From Clostridiaceae bacterium (lineage in GTDB: Bacteria > Bacillota > Clostridia > Lachnospirales > Lachnospiraceae), in NCBI GenBank assembly GCA_902362725.1, contig CABIXM010000022.1:1-56553 (forward strand): a stretch of DNA of 56,553 nucleotides, in the 5' to 3' direction. Positions within the stretch are counted from its first letter, which is position 1. The number at the start of each line of letters is the position of its first letter. Shown piece after piece: positions 36,586 through 44,187 of this stretch. The notes beneath the pieces are model-generated. The model worked only from the letters and a program-made list of their open reading frames with translations, made no database searches and was not told the DNA's origin. The position numbers were made by a program, and so were the translations under genes.

Positions 36586-36667
36586 GTCATTTTCCTCCCA
36601 ATAATCAGACAACAGTTTGTCCATTCTTATTTTATTGTAATCTACTTTTCGAAGACAGTCCCCCGCT

Positions 36668-37342
36668 TTAGTCGCCATAATCACTGTTGACTTTATAATC
36701 GATTCTCAGGAACGCGCACATCTTATCCCCAAAATCCATCCTTCCTTCGCTTCCTTCTTCCTCCTTCAACTCAATGGTATACTTATCGTAATGGAAGAAA
36801 TCGCCAAAGGAAAAACTACCCGTGGCAATCACATTTCCATCGTAATCAAAGATCCGCATCATATCCTTATCCGCCAGATAATCCTTCGGATTGCCATCTG
36901 CGTCCATGAATACCGTATACCAGTCTCTTTCCAGGGTATTTGTTTCCAGGATCTGCTCCTGGGCGTAACCCAGGCAGTTATCATCCATGTCATAGTAGCC
37001 GTAGGTGTTGCCGCTGATGACCCCCTCCACATCGTTGATGGGTTCGTCGGTCACATAGCGCAGATAAAACCAGGCTTCTCCATCGCCGGTACTGATGGTG
37101 TATTTGCTGTTCCAGAAGCCCCGCTCCTGAATGTGCCCGGCCGCCTGTCCATCCGCCCAGATATCCGAATCCGCCACGATATCGTCCAGATCGCCTTTCA
37201 TAGAAAGGACGCTGGCATTTTCGAGAGCCGTCCGTCCTTCCTCTGTAGGCGGCAGTTCTTCTCCGGCTTCACCGCAGCCCGCCACAGTCAGAAACAGCGA
37301 CGTCGAGACAAGGGCTATCCCAAGCTGTATCTTTCTTTTCAT
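36668..37342 (-). CDS. Lipoprotein, unknown function
   Basis: A 224-residue lipoprotein with MKRKIQLG start, hydrophobic helix and lipobox TVAGC (Cys about 23). The mature part is acidic and beta-rich, without a recognised domain; WYTVFMDADGNPKDYLAD and MMRIFDYDGNVIATGSFSF suggest repeated beta-hairpin units. It lies about 30 bp after the LURP-like gene on the same strand, so they probably form one transcript. Confidence 0.7.
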   Translation of the reverse strand: MKRKIQLGIALVSTSLFLTVAGCGEAGEELPPTEEGRTALENASVLSMKGDLDDIVADSDIWADGQAAGHIQERGFWNSKYTISTGDGEAWFYLRYVTDEPINDVEGVISGNTYGYYDMDDNCLGYAQEQILETNTLERDWYTVFMDADGNPKDYLADKDMMRIFDYDGNVIATGSFSFGDFFHYDKYTIELKEEEGSEGRMDFGDKMCAFLRIDYKVNSDYGD

Positions 37343-37372
37343 AGTATTCTCCTTTTTGGAAATGATTCAGAA

Positions 37373-38503
37373 TTAGGAATTCTCCTTCTCGTCGTCTCTC
37401 GCGATTTCCCGCGCCACCATAATGGCCATGGCGGTCAACAGCGGCAGATACTGCTCCTCGTAGCAGATCACCACAGAATTGTCGAAGACCACATTTTTCA
37501 GGGTGAACTCCAGATTCTCCATGATGCTGCCCAGCATCCGGTCATTCAGGATGACGAAGAAATTGTGGCCCAGGGAGCCTGCGTACTCGCGCAGCACCAG
37601 TTTGCCCTCTTTCACATTCATGGTAAAGGTATCCCTGATCAGCTGAAATTTCTTTTCCAGCCTGCCGTATTCCTCGCCGCGGTAATAGAAATCATAGGTG
37701 GGAAGGGCATGGAGAATCCGTTTTTCAATCCGGAAAATCTCGGTATTCTGAACGTCATAGATGTAAAACTGCTTCAGCGGCATGGTGCCCTCGATATGGT
37801 AAATCAGCTCGCCATCCTCATCCTGCAGATCAAAACGCTGCCCCATGAGCTTGAAGTCCTCGGTAAAGGTATAAACCTTGGAAGGTCTGGCCTCCACCAC
37901 CGGAAGCACCTCTCCGGTCTTTACGAAATGCTCCATGCTTTTCTGCAGACCTTTCTGCATCAGCATAATGTCCGAATGGTAACAGATATAAGCCGCTGCA
38001 TTGGTTCCGAAATCCTCATTTAATGGATGCAGAGGCTCGGTGATTCTCTTTTTTATCATACTTGTCAGGAAGGAATAGCCGATGTAACCCAGATTGCCGT
38101 CGCCAGTCAGCCAGAAATACAGGTAATCCCCTTCGCTGTTGGGACCGAAGGCCAGCGCGGGCCGTCTCATGGTGCGGAAGTTCGCCAGATAGCAGGAGCC
38201 CAGAGGTGTCGGCACATCCTTATAGGCCTCGTAAAATTCCTCGATTTTCCGCGGACGATCCATAGCAATCATTTGTACCATATCTGTGGACGAGTTATAG
38301 CTGCCCGGTGACGCCATCATCCACATGGCGATGCCGATAATCAGAATTACCGTACCGACACTGATGAGAAAGCTACTGTAATAGCCTTTTACGACAAACA
38401 TCGCTCCGGCCACGATCACCGCCAGGCTGAGAAGCCGGTAAATCACGTATCGCAGCTTCAGGCTCGCCGACATATCACCGAATTTCATTGTTTCCTCTGA
38501 CAT
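37373..38503 (-). CDS. Membrane protein with LURP-one/scramblase-like domain
   Basis: A 376-residue protein. Two hydrophobic helices lie at about 17-36 and 41-59. The C-terminal 170 residues have the LURP-one-related (tubby/scramblase-like) pattern: KLMGQRFDLQDEDGELIYHI, then beta-strands including IYDVQNTEIFRIEK and YGRLEKKFQLIRDTFTM, ending in a hydrophobic helix (VVICYEEQYLPLLTAMAIMV). LURP domains bind membranes or phospholipids in eukaryotes; the bacterial role is unknown. The start at 38503 has AAGGAGG. A terminator separates it from the gene upstream. Confidence 0.7.
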   Translation of the reverse strand: MSEETMKFGDMSASLKLRYVIYRLLSLAVIVAGAMFVVKGYYSSFLISVGTVILIIGIAMWMMASPGSYNSSTDMVQMIAMDRPRKIEEFYEAYKDVPTPLGSCYLANFRTMRRPALAFGPNSEGDYLYFWLTGDGNLGYIGYSFLTSMIKKRITEPLHPLNEDFGTNAAAYICYHSDIMLMQKGLQKSMEHFVKTGEVLPVVEARPSKVYTFTEDFKLMGQRFDLQDEDGELIYHIEGTMPLKQFYIYDVQNTEIFRIEKRILHALPTYDFYYRGEEYGRLEKKFQLIRDTFTMNVKEGKLVLREYAGSLGHNFFVILNDRMLGSIMENLEFTLKNVVFDNSVVICYEEQYLPLLTAMAIMVAREIARDDEKENS

Positions 38504-38567
38504 GAATTCCCCTCCTTCATCCGTCCCGCTAAAATTATCTGGAACTGTATGTCTCAAAGAAAAAGCG

Positions 38568-38616
38568 CAAAAATAGTGTCGGCTGCGGCTTTCCGCCACA
38601 GTTCGACACTATTATT
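38568..38616 (-). terminator. Terminator of the 57-residue gene
   Basis: AATAGTGTCG (38572-38581) and CGACACTATT (38604-38613) form a 10-bp stem with further pairing inside (GCGG/CCGC); TTTTTGCG follows on the minus strand. Confidence 0.85.
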
Positions 38617-38672
38617 TTACCAGTTTGTGGATTTCACGTCAATTCTCTCTTTTTCTGACTTTATTTCTGACT

Positions 38673-38846
38673 TTATTTCTGCTGATTCCTGATCTGTGGC
38701 GGACGATAATGATAGATCTCATTGTAGGCCTCCAATTCCTCCACATCCTGTACTCCACCCGGGATTAGTCCGGTGCAGTCGTGGGCTGAGGCGGCATTGG
38801 ATAAATAATCGTAGGAATCAATGAGCTGTTCGTTGGGTTTTCGCAT
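38673..38846 (-). CDS. 57-residue conserved-looking small protein
   Basis: A short acidic, soluble protein starting MRKPNEQLIDSYDYLSNAAS, with HDCTGLIPGG in the middle and EIYHYRPPQI near the end. CAGGAGG lies just before the ATG at 38846 and the gene has its own terminator. I believe similar small proteins occur in other Lachnospiraceae, but the function is unknown. A terminator-like hairpin sits in its leader. Confidence 0.65.
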   Translation of the reverse strand: MRKPNEQLIDSYDYLSNAASAHDCTGLIPGGVQDVEELEAYNEIYHYRPPQIRNQQK

Positions 38847-38872
38847 AGCAGAACCTCCTGAAAATCGCATGA

Positions 38873-38917
38873 AAAAGGACAATCCCTATGTTCTTGTGAC
38901 ATAGTTATTGTCCCCTG
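38873..38917 (-). terminator. Hairpin with T-tail directly before the 57-residue gene
   Basis: On the minus strand GGACAAT...ATTGTCC with inner TATGT/ACATA pairing is followed by TTTTTC, ending about 26 nt before the ATG. It could end the ogt transcript or act as a leader terminator of the small gene. Confidence 0.7.
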
Positions 38918-39138
38918 ATTTTATGTGATTATGTCTGTTGTTTTCTGGTTTTATTTTTCATGTACCTGTTTTCAAGTCAGGTGTTCTATGGTAATTTCGT
39001 AAAGCAGAACTGCCTTTCCGTCCCGTGCCATCTCGGCGTCCATTTCTGTCTAAAACATCACCCTGATATTTCTGCGGACAGGATCCAATCTTGGATAACT
39101 TATGAGAAATGCCGAAAAGCATAGGATTATTTACTCTC

Positions 39139-39672
39139 TCAAAGTGCAGTTCCCTTTTGTGGGACAAAGAACTGGCTCATATCCGTACGCTCCAGCTCCA
39201 GCAACGCCACTTTTTTCTCCATTCCGCCCGCATAACCCGTCAGGCTGCCGCCAGTTCCTACTACCCGGTGACAGGGAATGATAATGGACACCTCATTGTG
39301 CCCCACTGCGCCGCCGACCGCCTGGGCGGACATGTGGGGGACCTTTCGTATCTCCGCCATTCTGCGGGCGATCTCGCCGTAAGTCATGGTCTGTCCATAG
39401 GGAATCTGCAATAAGATCTGCCACACAGCCTGCTGGAATGCAGACCCGGCAGGCTGAAGCGGCGGTGTAAAGTCCGGTTCTTTCCCGGCAAAATAGATGT
39501 CCAGCCAGCGCCTCGCTTCCGCGAGAACAGACGTCTCCATTGAAATATGCTCTTTGGGAAGTGTACGGGCAAAGTATTTCTGACCTTCAAACCACAGGCC
39601 GGTCAGTCCGATTTCGTTCGCAGCCAGTAAGATAGTTCCAAGGGGTGACTTGTATGTAGCTGTATTTGTCAT
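39139..39672 (-). CDS. ogt: Methylated-DNA-protein cysteine methyltransferase
   Basis: A 177-residue Ogt/MGMT protein. The C-terminal ATase domain holds the acceptor Cys in IIIPCHRVVG (about 134) and the DNA-binding helix region QAVWQILLQIPYGQTMTYGEIA. It transfers methyl groups from O6-methylguanine to itself, repairing the base in a suicidal reaction. It is unlinked to ada-type regulators. The neighbouring gene upstream is broken by an IS. Confidence 0.95.
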   Translation of the reverse strand: MTNTATYKSPLGTILLAANEIGLTGLWFEGQKYFARTLPKEHISMETSVLAEARRWLDIYFAGKEPDFTPPLQPAGSAFQQAVWQILLQIPYGQTMTYGEIARRMAEIRKVPHMSAQAVGGAVGHNEVSIIIPCHRVVGTGGSLTGYAGGMEKKVALLELERTDMSQFFVPQKGTAL

Positions 39673-39713
39673 TTGCGCGTCTCCATTTCTGATTCATCTT
39701 TTTTTACTTCACG

Positions 39714-40225
39714 TTACGATTCATAGACCGGTAGGAACTTCTCATCCAAGCTGTAAAAATATCGGCCTGAGAGTGCGAGGCATTTATCTTGGATGTACTT
39801 CAAAATGGTTTCATCCACTTCCTTGTTTTTCTTTTTCCTGATTTCTTCTACAGATCCTTTCACCACTAAGAGCGTTGCGTACAATTCTTCATCTTTTTTA
39901 ACCAGCATTAGCTGTTTTCTTCCGAGACAGATTTCTTCCAGGGTTTTCTTTTTATCATATCCGCCATTTTCCCTATCAAGCTCCAGCCCTTTTATAAGTT
40001 CGTTGAGATTTTCAGCATGTCTGATCTGTGTTTTGCCTGAAATCCATTCTAATTGTAGATATCGGCTTTTCCCTTTCTGAAACAATTCCTCTGTGTGCTC
40101 TTTTCGGAGTAATAAAAGATCAGCCAACATATCGATCTCCCCAGCAGATGTGGAAAATAAATACATACTCATGTTGATGTCGTACTCCTTTAAAAGCTGC
40201 TCTGCCAAAGCAAGTAGAACTTGGA
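39714..40225 (-). pseudogene. Unknown gene truncated at its 5' end by an IS66 remnant
   Basis: About 170 residues read as coding (LLALAEQLLKEYDINMSM onwards, with basic KKKTLEE and RKKKNKEVDE parts), but the apparent first residues MLWNIQV derive from IS66 sequence, so the true N-terminus is missing. No family was recognised. The reading continues to a natural-looking stop, 40 bp from ogt. Confidence 0.55.
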
Positions 40226-40498
40226 TGTTCCATAACACAGAAAAAGGAGCCAGGTGCAGTGCTCTTGTTTACAGTATTTCGGAAACGGCAAAGCTGAACA
40301 ATCTGCGCCCGTACTACTACTTCAGGCATATCCTCACGGAGCTGCCTAAGTATTGTGACGAAAAAGGAAATATAGAACCGACAAAACTGGACCAGCTGAT
40401 GCCCTGGGCAGATGAGCTTCCCAAGGAATGCCGGAAACCACACCGCTCATAAAAGCGGCGTTAAATTTAAGGGTAGGCGCAGGATTATTTGACGTTTA
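40224..40498 (+). mobile_element. IS66-family remnant (TnpC C-terminus and right end)
   Basis: From about 40224 to the TAA at 40450-40452 the plus strand reads WMFHNTEKGARCSALVYSI, then LTELPKYC and LDQLMPWADELP, the C-terminus of an IS66 transposase. GTAAACGTCAAATAATCC on the minus strand ends at 40498 and resembles an IS66 terminal inverted repeat. The rest of the element is missing. Confidence 0.7.
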
Positions 40499-40606
40499 CC
40501 CGAAGGCGGGGTCACCACAATGGATCACAATAATGGAATCACGTGGATGCAATGTATAAAGCATTTCTTCATAATGGTCTGTAAAAATTTCTTGAAGGAT
40601 GTTCAT
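40496..40606 (-). pseudogene. Truncated IS91-like transposase N-terminus
   Basis: From the ATG at 40606 the minus strand reads MNILQEIFTDHYEEMLYTLH, then PRDSIIVIHCGDPAFG and a stop produced by the IS66 end. This is the start of the zinc-binding N-terminal domain of IS91-type transposases. The remainder was removed by the IS66 insertion. Confidence 0.55.
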
Positions 40607-40641
40607 AAGACTATTATGCAGGAAAAAGCAAGAAAAAGAAA

Positions 40642-40697
40642 CCCCCACCCCTCAAGAATGAGGGGCAGGGGAGTTGAATAGGCGAAGCCTATTTTTT
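40642..40697 (+). terminator. Tandem hairpins ending in a terminator
   Basis: CCCCTC-aagaat-GAGGGG extended by CCCC/GGGG forms a strong hairpin (about 40642-40672), followed by AATAGGC-gaa-GCCTATT and a T-run (40677-40697). This may be the end of an IS200/IS605-like element or a terminator carried by the IS91 remnant. Confidence 0.5.
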
Positions 40698-40772
40698 ATT
40701 TCGAAAGACAAGTGGTTTACCGATTACTTACAAAAAATCACTGAGACTATGAGAAAATCTCTGTAAATTAGA

Positions 40773-40786
40773 TTCTTCTATGATAA
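40773..40786 (+). repeat. Fragment of an IS256-type end
   Basis: TTCTTCTATGATAA here is an exact inverted copy of 44035-44048 in the leader of the IS256 element, and TCTGTAAA a little upstream also matches. It suggests an older IS256 copy in opposite orientation, split by the IS110-family insertion at 40802. Confidence 0.45.
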
Positions 40787-40903
40787 TGAAGCTTCCTGTA
40801 TAATAAAAAACGTGGATGTTGAAAATTGAAAATACCTCAGAGTACAATAAGACTACTGACTGGCAGGTTAGTAAAAATCTTATTGAACAGAGAGGTATCT
40901 ACA

Positions 40904-42196
40904 ATGAAGTCTAACACACAGAACGCAAAAATTGAAGCTATTACAGAAAAAACTTTGGTACTCGGAATTGATGTCGGAAGTGAAATGCACTATGCCAGAG
41001 CTTTTGATTACAGGGGAATCGAGTATTCGAAGAAGCCATTTAAGTTTAGCAACACAGAGGCCGGATTTGTGACATTTAAGGAATGGATCCTGGACCTCAA
41101 AGAAAGACATGAGAAGGATAAGGTGGTTCCAGGTATGGAACCGACCGGGCATTACTGGTTTAATCTCGGAAAGTTTCTACAGGATAATGAAATGAAACCA
41201 GTGCTTGTAAATCCTCATCATGTGAAAAAATCAAAAGAACTCGACGACAATAATCCTACTAAAAATGACCGTAAGGATCCGAAAGTTATAGCAGGATTAG
41301 TTAGAGAGGGACGTTACATGATCCCATATCTGCCGGATGGTGTTTATGCTGATCTTAGAACAGCATCAAACATAAGATTCCAGTTACAGGCGGAACTTAC
41401 AAGAATTCAAAACAGGATCAGTCGTTGGTTCAATATATATTTTCCTGAATATAAGACGGTATACGGAAAGCCGGATGCCAAGAGCGGAATGCTAATCCTT
41501 AAAGCAGCACCACTCCCTGAAGATATCCTGACGTTAGGTATCGATGGAGTGAACCAAATCTGGCGTGATGCAAAGTTAAGAGCAGTTGGAAAGGCGAGGG
41601 CGAAGACCCTGATAGAAGCTGCTGAGCACAGCGTTGGAAGCAAAGAAGGTGCGGTGTCTGCAAGAATGGAAATCCGAATGCTTCTGGAGGACTATGAATC
41701 CAGAAATACGCGTCTACAGGAAGTTATGGTTCTAATTGAAGAACTGGTAAGAAAGATTCCGATGGCTGAAAAGCTGTTAGAGATCAAAGGTGTGGGAATC
41801 AGGACAGTGTCAGGGTTCCTTGCAGAAGTAGGTGATATCAGCCGCTTCAACAATCCGAAGGAACTGCAGAAGCTTGCAGGATTGGCATTGGTTGAAAATA
41901 GTTCGGGAAAGCACAAGGGTGAGACAACAATAAGCAGACGAGGTCGAAAGAGACTCAGATATCTGCTCTTTGAGGTTACAATGTCACTTGTGTCGAAGAA
42001 CCAGGAGTTCAGGGAACTCCATAATTATTACACAACCAGAAGGCTGAATCCATTGAAGAAAATGCAGTCACTTATGGCAATTGCAGCCAAGCTGATACGT
42101 ATCTTTTATGCGATGCTGACAAAAGGTGTGGATTATGATCCGAAAAAGATGGTCAGTGATATCAGGAGACCGGCAGCTTATCTGCAAGCAGCGTAA
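40904..42196 (+). CDS. IS110-family transposase (DEDD recombinase)
   Basis: A 430-residue IS110 transposase. The N-terminal RuvC-like DEDD domain shows GIDVGSEMH, GMEPTGHYW, and NDRKDPKVIAGL; the C-terminal Tnp_20 domain shows IKGVGIRTVSGFLAEVGDI and LALVENSSGKHKGETTISRR, containing the conserved Ser. These enzymes move the element by an RNA-guided recombination mechanism in the systems studied. The start at 40904 follows AGAGGT; the longer upstream frame lies outside the usual protein start. Confidence 0.95.
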   Translation: MKSNTQNAKIEAITEKTLVLGIDVGSEMHYARAFDYRGIEYSKKPFKFSNTEAGFVTFKEWILDLKERHEKDKVVPGMEPTGHYWFNLGKFLQDNEMKPVLVNPHHVKKSKELDDNNPTKNDRKDPKVIAGLVREGRYMIPYLPDGVYADLRTASNIRFQLQAELTRIQNRISRWFNIYFPEYKTVYGKPDAKSGMLILKAAPLPEDILTLGIDGVNQIWRDAKLRAVGKARAKTLIEAAEHSVGSKEGAVSARMEIRMLLEDYESRNTRLQEVMVLIEELVRKIPMAEKLLEIKGVGIRTVSGFLAEVGDISRFNNPKELQKLAGLALVENSSGKHKGETTISRRGRKRLRYLLFEVTMSLVSKNQEFRELHNYYTTRRLNPLKKMQSLMAIAAKLIRIFYAMLTKGVDYDPKKMVSDIRRPAAYLQAA

Positions 42197-42627
42197 GCAA
42201 AAAGCAACTATAATGGAGGCTGTCATCTGGGCAGCCACTGAATCAAGCAGAATGTAACAGATAACGTCCACTAATCACAGTGCTGGAACAGGAAGCAAGT
42301 CAGTAATCAATAATACAAAGAATGAGTCAGTAGTCGGCGGAAATTGTCACCATAGGGCATGACCCTGTAATGAAGCATAGCTGACACCCTGGTTATGGGC
42401 AGGCAGGACGAAGGAAGTTAGGACCTCTGGAGACAGAGATGATCCTGGTGGATATAGGAGGTTAGCTGCCATAGAGGGAAGGGTATACACAAAGCTAGTA
42501 AAGCGAAAATCAATGACGTTTTATTTCGTATACCATTCAACCGCTATTTCAGTACCTGATACATCGAAATGCTCATAGCTGTGGCTTATTCACTGAGATA
42601 TGAAAGGTTGAAAAACCTTGAATTTTC
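42197..42627 (+). ncRNA. Candidate bridge/seek RNA region of the IS110-family element
   Basis: The 430-bp 3' end of the element has no ORF but many local hairpins: GGCTG/CAGCC (about 42222-42241), AGGG-catg-ACCCT (about 42356-42367) and AGGAcCTCT...AGAGatgaTCCT (about 42420-42450). IS1111-type relatives encode their target-guiding RNA here. RNA boundaries and guide loops cannot be set by eye. Confidence 0.5.
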
Positions 42628-42654
42628 AATAAAAAACACTTGATTATATGAGGA

Positions 42655-42696
42655 GGGTGAGAAGCTTACAAATCAGGCTTTTCACCCTTGTTTTAT
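42655..42696 (+). terminator. Terminator next to the IS256 left end
   Basis: GGGTGAGAAGC and GCTTTTCACCC pair around an 11-nt loop, followed by TTGTTTTAT. It would stop transcripts leaving the IS110-family element. Confidence 0.7.
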
Positions 42697-42724
42697 ATAT
42701 AACAGTTACTGTCAGGCATGTCAA
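42696..42724 (-). promoter_or_regulatory. Outward-facing promoter at the IS256 left end
   Basis: On the minus strand TTGACA (42719-42724), a 17-bp spacer and TATATA (42696-42701) point out of the element towards the IS110-family insertion. IS256 ends are known to supply outward promoter boxes. Confidence 0.55.
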
Positions 42725-42764
42725 GAGCAGGCGGCTGGCCGCCTGTCTTAGACTATGTTTTTAC

Positions 42765-44006
42765 TTATTCTGGAAGTCGTCCTTCGTACATGATACTCAA
42801 CTCCCCGTAGACCTGGCCCCAGTCCCGGATGGTAGTTGTCCATTTCTTAGTAGCCTCGAAAGTGGCCAGATATAAGGCTTTTAACAGCGCTGTATCACTT
42901 GGAAATACGCTTCTCTGGCGATTCAGTTTCCGGTATGTGGAGTTCAGTGACTCTATCGCATTTGTTGTATAAATGACCTTTCGGACAGTGGTTGAAAACT
43001 TAAAAATTGGGGAAACAGCATCCCAGTTGTCCTTCCAGCGTTTCATGGAATTCGGGTATTTCGGACTCCATTTTTCTGTCACACGGTCTAAAGCAGCCAG
43101 GGCCTTCTGCTCATCAGCAGCCTGATAGATGGTTTTTAAATCTGTAGCGAAAGCTTTCCTGTCTTTATCCGGAACGTATTTCAGCGTATTTCTTACCTGA
43201 TGGACAATACACCTCTGATATTCTGTCTTTGGAAATGCCGCCGAAATCGCTTCTTTAATGCCTGTAAGGCCGTCTGCACAGATAATCAGGATATCTTTAA
43301 CCCCTCGATTTTTTAGTTCATTTAAGACAGAAAGCCAGTATTTCGCACTTTCATTGTCACCAATCGTGATGGTCAATACTTCCTTTTTGCCCTCTGTGTT
43401 AATGCCCAGAATTACATAGGCTGCAAGTTTACGAATCACTCCGTTGTCCCGCACAGAATAGTGGATAGCATCAATGTAAAGAATCGGATATACGTCATCC
43501 AGCGGTCGATTCTGCCAGTCTTCAATCTGCGGAAGTATCTTATCTGTTACATCAGAAATAAAACTCTCAGATGTTTCAAAGCCATAGATATCTTCAATCG
43601 TTTCCGAAATTTGGCGTGTAGTCATTCCTTTGGCATACATGGAGATAATTTTCTGGTCAATGTCAGAAATATCCTTCTGACGCTTTTTGACAACCTGTGG
43701 TTCAAAGGTGGACTTTCGATCTTGTGGTACTTCGATTTCCATAGAACCATACCGACTGTTTACCTGCTTGCGTTTATAGCCGTTTCGATAATCGTCGTTG
43801 TCAGAACGCTCGGATTTCTCATATCCGAGATGGTCATCCATTTCTGCTTCCATCATTTCCTTGATGGTGCCGCCCAGGAGATCCTTGAGAGCATCCTGGA
43901 TATCTTCAGCAGTCTCAATATCGTATTCTTCGAGAAGCTGACGAATGATATTTCTTTTTCCATCGGTCATTTCAACTCTGTGTACAGGTTTCTTTTGTCT
44001 TGCCAT
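42765..44006 (-). CDS. IS256-family (mutator) transposase
   Basis: A 413-residue transposase of the IS256/mutator type: GTIKEMMEAEMDDHLGYEK near the N-terminus, YPILYIDAIHYSVRDNG with the first catalytic Asp, ICADGLTGIKEAI with the second, CIVHQVRNTLKYV, and TNAIESLNSTYRKLNRQR with the catalytic Glu. It appears full length and intact. GGAGGG precedes the ATG. It reads opposite to the neighbouring IS110 and IS30 transposases. Confidence 0.96.
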   Translation of the reverse strand: MARQKKPVHRVEMTDGKRNIIRQLLEEYDIETAEDIQDALKDLLGGTIKEMMEAEMDDHLGYEKSERSDNDDYRNGYKRKQVNSRYGSMEIEVPQDRKSTFEPQVVKKRQKDISDIDQKIISMYAKGMTTRQISETIEDIYGFETSESFISDVTDKILPQIEDWQNRPLDDVYPILYIDAIHYSVRDNGVIRKLAAYVILGINTEGKKEVLTITIGDNESAKYWLSVLNELKNRGVKDILIICADGLTGIKEAISAAFPKTEYQRCIVHQVRNTLKYVPDKDRKAFATDLKTIYQAADEQKALAALDRVTEKWSPKYPNSMKRWKDNWDAVSPIFKFSTTVRKVIYTTNAIESLNSTYRKLNRQRSVFPSDTALLKALYLATFEATKKWTTTIRDWGQVYGELSIMYEGRLPE

Positions 44007-44101
44007 AATAAAGGCCCTCCTAATGATATTTATTTTATCATAGAAGAACCTTATTGCGGTTATTTTACAGAAAAAGTTTCATAGGTGAAAAATGAAATTG
44101 T

Positions 44102-44133
44102 GAATTCCACTCTCCCAATCCCCAGTGGAATTC
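44102..44133. repeat. 10-bp inverted repeat between IS256 and IS30
   Basis: GAATTCCACT (44102-44111) and AGTGGAATTC (44124-44133) are exact complements. GTGGAATTT-like words recur at 45590 and 56411-56433, suggesting shared IS ends in this region. Confidence 0.5.
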
Positions 44134-44187
44134 TCTCTCGCACAATTCACATTTACTCTTTCATACATTCATGCTACCTTTATCTTA

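Larger units (their letters stand above)
40802..42637 (+). mobile_element. IS110-family element (IS1111-like layout)
   Basis: The sequence AATAAAAAAC occurs at 40802-40811 and again at 42628-42637, flanking one transposase gene with a short left non-coding end (about 90 bp) and a long right one (about 440 bp). Ends carry GTTGAAAATTGAAAAT on the left and a partly inverted TTGAATTTTCAAT on the right. A short core repeated at both ends and no true terminal inverted repeat fit IS110-family insertion. Confidence 0.7.
42679..44091 (-). mobile_element. IS256-family insertion sequence
   Basis: TTTTCACC (42679-42686) and GGTGAAAA (44084-44091) form short matching ends around a single transposase gene, giving 1.41 kb, the normal size. 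Similarity beyond the first 8 bp is weak and no target duplication was found, so the exact ends are provisional. Confidence 0.6.

Noticed and set aside
36791..38023. 410-codon plus-strand open frame
   Set aside because: Antisense to two real minus-strand genes with lipobox or LURP motifs and good ribosome binding sites.
38958..39167. 69-codon minus-strand ORF after ogt
   Set aside because: Begins inside ogt, has no ribosome binding site and an atypical composition; better explained as untranslated DNA or an old remnant.
40642..40697. Possible CRISPR repeat
   Set aside because: Only a single hairpin pair; no spaced repeats and no cas genes anywhere in the window.
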